Notes under the pieces: generated by a model | Told to the model about the DNA's origin: nothing | The model's input: only the letters and a program-made list of their open reading frames with translations | Databases searched by the model: none | In this document: piece by piece, positions 31,029 to 37,917 of the stretch | Layout: each line of letters begins with the position of its first letter | How positions within the stretch are numbered: position 1 is the first letter of the stretch | NCBI GenBank assembly: GCA_963695135.1 | Contig: CAVOGA010000004.1 | Coordinates: 1-37,917 of the forward strand | Direction of reading: 5' to 3' | Length of the DNA: 37,917 nucleotides | Source of the DNA: Marinihelvus sp963695135 | Lineage (GTDB): Bacteria; Pseudomonadota; Gammaproteobacteria; Xanthomonadales; SZUA-36 | Translations under genes and position numbers: made by a program

Positions 31029-33356
31029 TTAGGTTCCTGTGGTTTCCTGCCCGCCGTGCGCATCTGCACCTGACTGGCGTTGGTCACTCTCGTTGATTTG
31101 CGCATCAACGACCGCCAGGGCCGTCATATTGGCAATGCGTCGCACGGTGGCCGACGGGGTGAGTATATGGACTGGGCGCGCCATGCCCAACAGTATGGGA
31201 CCGACGGTCACCGCGTTGCCGGCCAGGCGCGCCAGGTTGAGGGCGATATGCGCCGAGTCTATGCCCGGCATCACCAGCAGATTGGCCGGCGCGTGCAGAC
31301 GCGAATTCGGGAAAACCCGTTCCCGGTAGCGCACATCCAGGGCCGCATCGGCGGTCATTTCCCCTTCGACCTTCAGCTCCGGCGCCAGCGCGCTGATCCG
31401 CTCCACCGCCTCTTTCATTTTCACGGCCCCCGCATCGCGATGGCTGCCGAAGTTGGAATGGGACAGGAGCGCTACCCGTGGCTCGATACCGAAGACGCGC
31501 ACGGCGCGCGCAGCCATCAGGGTGATTTCCGCCAGTTCTTCCGCCGTCGGGTCCGTGTTCACGTGCGTGTCGCACACAAAATAGGTGCCCGCATCCGTGG
31601 TGGCCGCGCCCATGGCGGCCACGACCTTTCCGCCGGGCCGCTTGCCAATCACATCCAGGGCGATCCGCAGCTTTTTCTGAAAACCACCGACCACGCCGGT
31701 GATCAGTGCATCGGCTTCACCCCGGCGAACCATGATCGCGCCGATCACCGCATCGTTGTTACGCACGATGGCCTTGGCTGCATCGGGCGATACGCCCTTG
31801 CGCTCCATGAGCTGGTGGTAGGTGGTCCAGTAATCGTAGTAGCGCGGGTCCGACTCGGGGTTGGTAATCTCGAAATCCACCCCGGGGCGAATGCGCAGCC
31901 CGAGCTTTTCAATGCGGCTCTCGATCACCGAGGGCCGGCCGATCAGCACCGGACGCGCTGTCTGGTCATCGCAAATCACCTGCACCGCGCGCAGGATCAC
32001 CTCTTCCTCGCCCTCAGAAAAACAGACGGTCTTCGGATCCCGCCGCGCCGCATCGTAGATCGGCTTCATCAACAGGCCTGTGCGCCAGATGAACTGCTCC
32101 AGTTTTTCCCGGTAGGCGGGCAGGTCTTCGATCGGTCTGGTAGCCACGCCGCTGTCCATGGCAGCCTGGGCCACCGCCGGCGCCAGCTGGGGCAACAGCC
32201 GCGGATCGAAGGGTTTGGGAATCAGGTATCCCGGCCCGAACTTGAGCATGTCTCCGCCGTAAGCGGCCGCCGCGTCCGCGGGAACCTCCTTGCGCGCCAG
32301 CTCCGCCAGCGCGCGGACGCAGGCCATCTTCATCTCGTCATTGATGCCCGTGGCGCCGACATCCAGGGCGCCGCGGAAGATGTAGGGAAAACACAGAACG
32401 TTGTTGACCTGGTTGGGAAAATCACTGCGGCCGGTGGCAATGATGGCATCGGGCCGGACCGCGAGCACCTCGTCGGGCATGATTTCCGGCTCCGGGTTGG
32501 CCAGGGCCAGAACCACCGGGCGCTCCGCCATGCTGTCGACCATCTCCCGGGTCACGATGCCGCCCACGGAAACACCCAGGAAGATGTCCGCGCCGACCAT
32601 GATCTCCGCCAGCCGGCGCTTGTCCGTGTCGTGGGCGTAGCGGGCCTTGTGCTCGTCCATGTCTTCCTTGCGGGTGGCATGGACCACCCCTTCGCGGTCG
32701 CTGACAAAAATATGCTCGCGCTTCATGCCCAGCTTGACCAGCAGATCGAGGCAGGCCATGCCCGCGGCGCCGGCCCCGGAGGCGGCCAGGCGGACCTCGC
32801 CGATGTCCTTGCCGGTCAGTTCGAGGGCGTTCAGGACGGCCGCGGCGCAGATGATGGCGGTGCCATGCTGGTCATCGTGGAACACCGGGATGTTCATGCG
32901 TTCGCGCAGCTTGCGCTCAACGATGAAGCATTCCGGCGCCTTGATGTCCTCGAGGTTGATGCCGCCGAAGGTCGGCTCCATCGCCGCGATGATGTCCACC
33001 AGCTTGTCCGGGTCTTTTTCTTCCAGTTCGATGTCGAAGACATCGATGTCGGCAAACTTTTTGAACAGCACACCCTTGCCTTCCATCACGGGTTTGGCCG
33101 CCAGCGGGCCGATGTCGCCCAGGCCCAGAACCGCCGTGCCATTGGTGATGACCCCCACCAGGTTGCCCCGGATGGTCAGATTGCGGGCCTCGGCAGGCTG
33201 CTGGTGGATCAGCTCACTGGCCGCCGCCACGCCCGGCGAATACGCCAGCGCCAGGTCTTTAGCAGTGGTCAGGGCCTTGGTCGGAGTGACCTTGATTTTC
33301 CCCGGCGTGGGCCGCCGGTGGTAATCAAGCGCGCGCTCCTTGAAATTGTCAGTCAT
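31029..33356 (-). CDS. maeB: NADP-type malic enzyme with phosphotransacetylase-like domain
   Basis: It converts malate to pyruvate and CO2 with NAD(P)+. The 775-residue length, with a malic enzyme part (about 1-430) and a C-terminal phosphate-acetyltransferase-like part (about 435-755), is the MaeB architecture. Catalytic residues are in LAYSPGVA (Tyr39) and AKPVMEGKG (Lys94). Metal ligands include ED near 136 and FHDDQHGTA (159-167), and the nucleotide fold has GAGAAG (194-199). In this family the C-terminal part is regulatory, sensing acetyl-CoA. It heads the operon maeB-aceE-aceF-protease-lpd. A hairpin, GGCAGGG/CCCTGCC, lies in its leader at 33407-33423. Confidence 0.95.
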   Translation of the reverse strand: MTDNFKERALDYHRRPTPGKIKVTPTKALTTAKDLALAYSPGVAAASELIHQQPAEARNLTIRGNLVGVITNGTAVLGLGDIGPLAAKPVMEGKGVLFKKFADIDVFDIELEEKDPDKLVDIIAAMEPTFGGINLEDIKAPECFIVERKLRERMNIPVFHDDQHGTAIICAAAVLNALELTGKDIGEVRLAASGAGAAGMACLDLLVKLGMKREHIFVSDREGVVHATRKEDMDEHKARYAHDTDKRRLAEIMVGADIFLGVSVGGIVTREMVDSMAERPVVLALANPEPEIMPDEVLAVRPDAIIATGRSDFPNQVNNVLCFPYIFRGALDVGATGINDEMKMACVRALAELARKEVPADAAAAYGGDMLKFGPGYLIPKPFDPRLLPQLAPAVAQAAMDSGVATRPIEDLPAYREKLEQFIWRTGLLMKPIYDAARRDPKTVCFSEGEEEVILRAVQVICDDQTARPVLIGRPSVIESRIEKLGLRIRPGVDFEITNPESDPRYYDYWTTYHQLMERKGVSPDAAKAIVRNNDAVIGAIMVRRGEADALITGVVGGFQKKLRIALDVIGKRPGGKVVAAMGAATTDAGTYFVCDTHVNTDPTAEELAEITLMAARAVRVFGIEPRVALLSHSNFGSHRDAGAVKMKEAVERISALAPELKVEGEMTADAALDVRYRERVFPNSRLHAPANLLVMPGIDSAHIALNLARLAGNAVTVGPILLGMARPVHILTPSATVRRIANMTALAVVDAQINESDQRQSGADAHGGQETTGT

Positions 33357-33509
33357 CTGTTTGTCAGTCGGGCAGACTGCTCCGGTTGTGTTTGGTGGGC
33401 TGGGGCAGGGCGACCCTGCCGGGTTAGCGCAGCGGATCGCGCGGGTCGCCAGGGGCCCGGCAAGCTCATCATTTTATCGGCTGTGGGGGAACAACTCCAC
33501 GACGGTGGC
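33357..33509 (-). other. maeB leader region with hairpin
   Basis: This 153-base gap between pyk and maeB, both on the minus strand, carries a perfect short stem GGCAGGG-TCG-CCCTGCC (33407-33423). A candidate -10, TAAAAT, lies near 33473 without a good -35. No terminator with a T run follows pyk, so maeB may be read from both its own and the pyk promoter. Confidence 0.4.
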
Positions 33510-34985
33510 CTAATGCAGGTCGAGTTCCGCCTGGGCGTCCGCGTAGCCGGTTTCGGTGACCTGGATAAGGCGCATGGTGTTGGTTCCGCCTTCATTGTCG
33601 AGCCGGTCGCCCATGGTCAGGAGCACCCGGTCACCGGCGCGGATAAAGCCCCGGTCCAGCATCATGGTGATGGCGTTGCGTAAAACCTTTTCCATTTTCT
33701 TGCCCACGGGCTGGTGCGCAATCGGGTAGACGCCGCGGTACAGGGCCATGCGCCGGCGGCTCGCGGCCACCTGGGACAGGGCGTAAATCGGGGCGGAGCT
33801 GCGCACGCGTGACAGCCACTGGGCCGTCGAACCCGACTCGGTCAGCGCGACGATCGCATCAACGCGCACGTGCTTGACAAGAAACATCGCGGCGGAGGCG
33901 ATCGCCTGGTCAATGCGGTGGAAGCGCACGTTAAGCTGCTGGTTCTCCTTCTGCGCTTCCACGTGGCGCTCGGCGCCAAGGCACACGCGGTCCATGGCCT
34001 GCACGACTTCCACCGGGAACTTGCCAACGGCGGTCTCCGCCGAGAGCATGACCGCATCCGTGCCGTCGATCACCGCGTTGGCCACGTCCAGCACCTCGGC
34101 GCGGGTGGGAATCGGGTTATCCACCATGGACTGCATCATCTGGGTGGCGGTTATGGCCACGCGGTTCTGGTGCAGGGCCTTACGGATGATCTGCTTTTGC
34201 AAAAACGGGAGCTCCGCATCACCGATTTCCACGCCCAGGTCGCCGCGCGCCACGAGGGCCGCGTGGGACGCCTCGATAATTTCCTCCAGGTTTTCGATCG
34301 CCTCCGTGCGCTCGATCTTGGACACGAGCCGCGCATGGCTGCCGGCTTCGCGCAACAGGGCGCGGGCCTTGTACATATCCTCGGCGTTGCGCGGAAAGGA
34401 GACGGCAACATAGTCCGCGTCCATCTCCGCGGCCCGCTGTATGTCCTTGCGATCCCGTTCGTCGAGACCGGGAATGGACAGGCCGCCGCCTTTGAGGTTG
34501 ATGCCCTTGCGGCTGGACAGCCGTCCGCCATTTTGCGTAATGCAATGTATCTCGTCGCCGACGACTTCCCTCACGGTCATGGTCACCATGCCGTCGTCCA
34601 GCAGCAACAGGTCGCCGGGCTTCACGTCGCGGGTCAGGCCCTTGTAGGTCACCCCGACCCGGGACTGGTCACCGAGTGCCGGCTCCGGGCTCGCATCAAG
34701 GATGAAGGGATCACCGTGCTCTAGTTCAATGTGGTCATTCAGGAATGTTTCCAGGCGGATCTTCGGCCCCTGCAAATCCACCAGGATGGCGATTTCCCTG
34801 CCCAGCCCCGCGGAGACCTCGCGCACCGTGCGTGCACGGACCATCTGGTCTTCCGGACTGCCATGGGACATGTTGATGCGCACCACGTCCACGCCGGCCC
34901 TGAACATGGCACGGAGCACTTCCGGATCATCGGTGGCCGGGCCGAGGGTGGCGATGATCTTGGTCTGACGAACTTGTTGGGTCAC
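33510..34985 (-). CDS. pyk: Pyruvate kinase
   Basis: It transfers phosphate from phosphoenolpyruvate to ADP in the last step of glycolysis. The 491-residue protein begins with TKIIATLGPA and INMSHG. It has the catalytic Lys in SKIERTEAIENLEEI and the family signature TATQMMQSMVDNPIPTRAEV, followed by DGTDAVMLSAETAVG. It starts at a GTG (34985) that places the conserved segment at residue 8, as usual. A likely promoter (-10 GATAAT near 35023, -35 TTCTCC) lies in the 76-base gap to the LysR gene. It belongs with maeB and the PDH genes at the pyruvate node. Confidence 0.96.
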   Translation of the reverse strand: MTQQVRQTKIIATLGPATDDPEVLRAMFRAGVDVVRINMSHGSPEDQMVRARTVREVSAGLGREIAILVDLQGPKIRLETFLNDHIELEHGDPFILDASPEPALGDQSRVGVTYKGLTRDVKPGDLLLLDDGMVTMTVREVVGDEIHCITQNGGRLSSRKGINLKGGGLSIPGLDERDRKDIQRAAEMDADYVAVSFPRNAEDMYKARALLREAGSHARLVSKIERTEAIENLEEIIEASHAALVARGDLGVEIGDAELPFLQKQIIRKALHQNRVAITATQMMQSMVDNPIPTRAEVLDVANAVIDGTDAVMLSAETAVGKFPVEVVQAMDRVCLGAERHVEAQKENQQLNVRFHRIDQAIASAAMFLVKHVRVDAIVALTESGSTAQWLSRVRSSAPIYALSQVAASRRRMALYRGVYPIAHQPVGKKMEKVLRNAITMMLDRGFIRAGDRVLLTMGDRLDNEGGTNTMRLIQVTETGYADAQAELDLH

Positions 34986-35061
34986 GGGGATTGCCTGCAG
35001 GCGTGGGGTTTTCGGCTATGGATTATCTCCCATGACAATGACACGGAGAAGACGTCCCGGG

Positions 35062-36048
35062 TCAAACGGCCTCCCCCACCACGTCGGCGGCCACCCAGCG
35101 CCCGCAGCCATAATGAACGGCCAACTCGCGCTCCCGCTCCTGCAGGCTTGCCTCCTCCTCTTCCGCGAGCTCGATAAAACGCTGGGCTGCCCGGGTTAAC
35201 GGCTCCCCGGAGCGCCAGGCGAGCCCGTAATTGAGGCGCAGCCAGGGCGCCTGGAACGGCACCATGGCGACCTCGCCGGCCGCGAGGTGCGGGTGGGCAA
35301 CGCCCAGGGGCAGAATTGCCACGCCGTCTGTTGCCCGGCACAGGCCCAGGGAAGCCGTGAGCGAGGTAGACACCACGCTGGGTGTAAACCAGCCGGTTTT
35401 TTCATCCAGCCGGCCCATGGCGCCCCCCTGGAGAAAAGGTGCGACCGCGCGAGGGGGAATACGGGAGCAGATCCAGGGGTACGCGAAGAGGTCTTGGGCG
35501 ACCGGCGACCGGCTTCGGGCCAGGGGATGGTCCGGCCGCACGATGGCGCGCAGGGGCTGCCGGTTGACGACGCGCGACTCGAAGCCGGCTGCAGGACCGA
35601 GCTCACCAAACATCAGCTGGCTACTCCCGGAATCCAGTAGCGCCCGGGCCTGGGTCCAGTCCGTGATCTCGACGTTGAGCTCCAGGCCCGGTAAGTCGTC
35701 AGTGAGCCGTCGCAGCACCGGAGCGAGCGTCATCTCGGCCGGGAAAAGCCCGCAGGCAAGGTCCAACTCATCGCGCAACCCCCCGTGCGAGGGCTCGATC
35801 TCAGCCTGTAACTGGTTGGCCGCGGTAAGCAGTTCGTGACCGCGATCCAGAAAGTGGATGCCCTCCCGGGTTGGCGTTACTCCGCTTCGGGACCGGTCAA
35901 ACAGGCTGCAGCCCAGCCGCTCCTCCAGGGACTTGATGCTCCGGCTCAGCGCAGGCTGGGTAATTTCAAGATGCTCGGCAGCACGACCGAAATGCCGGTA
36001 ACGCCCGAGAGCGAGAACATGCTGAACCTGCGCTAGCGTGTATTTCAT
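35062..36048 (-). CDS. LysR-family transcriptional regulator
   Basis: The 328-residue protein has an N-terminal winged helix-turn-helix (residues 1-60: YTLAQVQHVLALGRYRHFGRA, then AAEHLEITQPALSRSIKSLE) and a two-lobed effector domain. It is read divergently from the sulfatase, the classic LysR arrangement, so it may control that gene. The C-terminal 30 residues are Glu-rich. The effector cannot be read from the sequence. An A/T-rich stretch with a dyad lies just upstream of its start and is a candidate operator. Confidence 0.92.
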   Translation of the reverse strand: MKYTLAQVQHVLALGRYRHFGRAAEHLEITQPALSRSIKSLEERLGCSLFDRSRSGVTPTREGIHFLDRGHELLTAANQLQAEIEPSHGGLRDELDLACGLFPAEMTLAPVLRRLTDDLPGLELNVEITDWTQARALLDSGSSQLMFGELGPAAGFESRVVNRQPLRAIVRPDHPLARSRSPVAQDLFAYPWICSRIPPRAVAPFLQGGAMGRLDEKTGWFTPSVVSTSLTASLGLCRATDGVAILPLGVAHPHLAAGEVAMVPFQAPWLRLNYGLAWRSGEPLTRAAQRFIELAEEEEASLQERERELAVHYGCGRWVAADVVGEAV

Positions 36049-36058
36049 TACATGAAGT

Positions 36059-36080
36059 TATCATATTATTCATTTTGATA
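36059..36080. promoter_or_regulatory. Candidate LysR operator
   Basis: TATCA and TGATA form an inverted repeat separated by 12 bases inside a 40-base A/T-rich island, next to the LysR start codon. LysR proteins usually bind interrupted dyads of the T-N11-A type near their own promoter. The match is loose. Confidence 0.35.
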
Positions 36081-36232
36081 TATTGATTGCATGGGCCGGA
36101 CAGGCCAGACTGCGGTGTCGAAAAATCCGGTAATGCCCGCATCCAATCAGGCAATCCAAGTAAGTAAACCGATGCCGGACCATCGACCGCACATACCAAT
36201 CGCCTGCCATTAAATTTTTCTCTGGCAGCGGT

Positions 36233-36261
36233 TATAGTTGAATTTCAATGTAATTCGGAGA
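36233..36261 (+). promoter_or_regulatory. Sulfatase -10 and ribosome-binding site
   Basis: TATAGT (36233-36238) is a possible -10, with only a weak TTAAAT 17 bases upstream. GGAG lies 6 bases before the ATG at 36267 and sets the sulfatase start. The rest of 36049-36266 shows no gene. Confidence 0.4.
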
Positions 36262-36266
36262 TCGTT

Positions 36267-37839
36267 ATGCGCTTATTCACACGCAGCCTGGCCCTGGTCA
36301 CGGGCCTGCTCTTTCTCGCTCCGGCGTTTGCCCAGGACAAACCCAACATCCTGGTCATCTGGGGCGATGACATCGGCTTCTGGAACATTTCCAATAACAG
36401 TCGCGGCATGATGGGCTACCAAACGCCCAATATTGATCGAATTGCCGATGAGGGCATGGGCTTCTCCGACTATTACGGGGAACAGTCCTGCACCGCCGGA
36501 CGCTCGTCCTTCATCATGGGTCAGAGCGTGTTCCGCACCGGCCTGTCCAAGGTCGGCCTGCCGGGCGCCGAGGAAGGCATGCAGGAAGAAGACCCGACCA
36601 TTGCCGTGGTGCTGAAGGACCTCGGCTATGCCACGGGCCAGTTTGGCAAAAACCACCTGGGTGACCGGGATGAGCACCTCCCGACCAATCACGGTTTTGA
36701 CGAATTTTTTGGCAACCTCTATCACCTTAATGCCGAGGAAGAGCCGGAAAACTTCGATTATCCCGAGGACATGATCCTGGCCGACGGCAGCAACTTCCGC
36801 GAGGAATACGGTCCGCGCGGCGTGATCCACTCCTACGCGGACGGTCGCATTGAAGACACCGGCGCCTTGACCAAGAAGCGCATGGAAACGGTGGACGACG
36901 AAACTTCAGCCGCCGCCCTGGACTTCATCGAACGCCAGACCGCTGCCGGCAAGCCGTGGTTCGTCTGGTGGAGCGGCACGCGCATGCACTTCCGCACGCA
37001 CGTGAGCGAGGGTAAAATGTCGTCGTGCAAGGCACGCTACCCGAAGGCGGACGAATACACCTGCGGCATGGTTGAGCATGACGACCACATCGGCCTGTTC
37101 CTGGACAAGCTGGATGAACTGGGCGTTGCCGACAACACCATTGTGTTCTACTCCACGGACAATGGCCCGCACATGAATACCTGGCCGGACGCGGGCATGA
37201 CACCCTTCCGCGGCGAGAAAAACACCAACTGGGAAGGCGGCTGGCGCGTCCCGGCGTTCGTCCGCTGGCCCGGCAAGATCGAAGCCGGCAGCTACACCAA
37301 CCAGATCGTCCACCACATGGACTGGCTGCCCACTTTTGCCGCCATTGGCGGCAACGACGACATCAAGGAAGAGCTGCTCGATGGTTATCGCTCCTCTTCC
37401 ATGGACCGCAGCTACAAGGTTCACCTGGACGGCTACAACATCCTGCCGATGCTGACCGGCGAGACAGAGCTGTCGCCGCGCAAAGAGATTTTCTACTTCT
37501 CTGATGACGGCGACCTCATGGCGCTGCGTTATGACGACTGGAAAATCGTCTTCCTGGAGCAACGCCAGGTGCAACTCTGAAATCTGGGCCAACCCGTTTA
37601 CCGAGTTGCGCGTGCCGCTGATCTTCAACCTGCGCCGTGACCCGTTTGAGCGCGCCCAGATCACGTCCAATACCTATTACGACTGGCTGATAGACCGGGC
37701 CTATCTGCTGGTTCCGGCGCAAGCCTACGTCGGCAATTTCCTGGCGACATTCAAGGAGTTTCCACCCAGGCAGGAAGCAGCCAGTTTCTCCCTGGAGAAA
37801 GTCCTGGAAAAACTGAAAGACCCTGGCGGAACCCAGTAA
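36267..37839 (+). CDS. Secreted sulfatase, interrupted by a +1 frameshift
   Basis: It is a predicted periplasmic or secreted sulfate-ester hydrolase. The signal peptide (about 1-22, LAPAFA before QDKPN) leads into metal-binding WGDDIG (Asp34, Asp35). QSCTAGRSS follows, in which Cys75 would be converted to formylglycine and Arg79 completes CxAxR. The frame ends at TGA (37578-37580) after LEQRQVQL. The next frame continues without a gap in homology: EIWANPFTELRVPLIFNLR and the usual C-terminal half, up to 37839. Skipping one base gives 523 residues, a normal arylsulfatase size. The break has an AGGTG, then CAA, then CTC TGA, a layout like the prfB recoding site. It may otherwise be a sequencing error. 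The LysR gene is divergent. A separate formylglycine-generating enzyme is not in the window. Confidence 0.88.
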
Positions 37840-37851
37840 ACCGGGTAAATA

Positions 37852-37877
37852 AGCGGGGCCCTCGGGTCCCGCTTTTT
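37852..37877 (+). terminator. Rho-independent terminator of the sulfatase gene
   Basis: AGCGGGGCC pairs with GGTCCCGCT (one G-U) around a CTCG loop and is followed by TTTTT. It starts 12 bases after the stop codon of the corrected sulfatase frame. This supports the view that the C-terminal frame is still part of the gene. Confidence 0.88.
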
Positions 37878-37917
37878 AGATGACGCCCCATGGAACTGCC
37901 CGGTTTTATCCCCGAAG

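Noticed and set aside
31080..33683. 867-codon open frame on the plus strand opposite maeB
   Set aside because: It is antisense to a clear maeB gene and is a by-product of high GC at third positions. It has no ribosome-binding site, and its His/Arg/Gly/Gln-rich composition is unlike a protein.
37890..37917. Possible start of a next gene (ATG followed by MELPGFIPE)
   Set aside because: Only nine codons are visible and there is no good ribosome-binding site, so it is not called.

Overview
The window is a high-GC stretch of a gammaproteobacterial chromosome. The rRNA operon has the 16S-Ile-Ala-23S-5S order and an E. coli-like boxA leader. The arginine operon has the Xanthomonadales type: N-acetylornithine carbamoyltransferase, a fused N-acetylglutamate kinase/synthase, and a deacetylase placed after argG. 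I therefore favour Xanthomonadales or a neighbouring order. The species cannot be read from the sequence alone.

Layout. 1-467 is the start of a small membrane protein cut by the window edge. 468-822 is a non-coding tail with two rho-independent terminators and a pair of hairpin repeats. 823-6238 is a complete rRNA operon on the minus strand, with boxA sites, processing stems and two sigma70 promoters (6609-6734). 6766-13629 is a tightly overlapping minus-strand arginine operon: argF'-argG-argE'-argB(A)-argC-argH. 13657-13797 is its leader, which looks like a complete ribosome-mediated attenuator: an Arg-rich leader peptide, three mutually exclusive pairings and a terminator just before argF'. 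13866-22962 is a minus-strand operon for an envelope system: lipase-like hydrolase, DUF1302 barrel, DUF1329 protein, YCF48-like beta-propeller and an RND/MMPL transporter. 23243-24625 is a plus-strand SLC13/DASS carboxylate transporter. 24649-34985 is a minus-strand pyruvate-node block: pyk, then maeB-aceE-aceF-aspartic protease-lpd. 35062-36048 is a LysR regulator, divergent from a secreted sulfatase (36267-37839).

How the genes work together. Pyruvate kinase and malic enzyme both make pyruvate, which the neighbouring pyruvate dehydrogenase genes convert to acetyl-CoA. Acetyl-CoA is also the acetyl donor for the fused NAGS/NAGK of the arginine operon. The arginine genes would run through N-acetylcitrulline rather than ornithine. 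The lipase/DUF1302/DUF1329/RND set probably handles a hydrophobic ester or lipid at the envelope.

Two genes, aceF and the sulfatase, are interrupted by single-base +1 shifts. Either assembly error or real frameshifting is possible. The sulfatase site resembles the prfB (RF2) recoding signal in layout. The strongest new observation is the arginine attenuator at 13657-13797.
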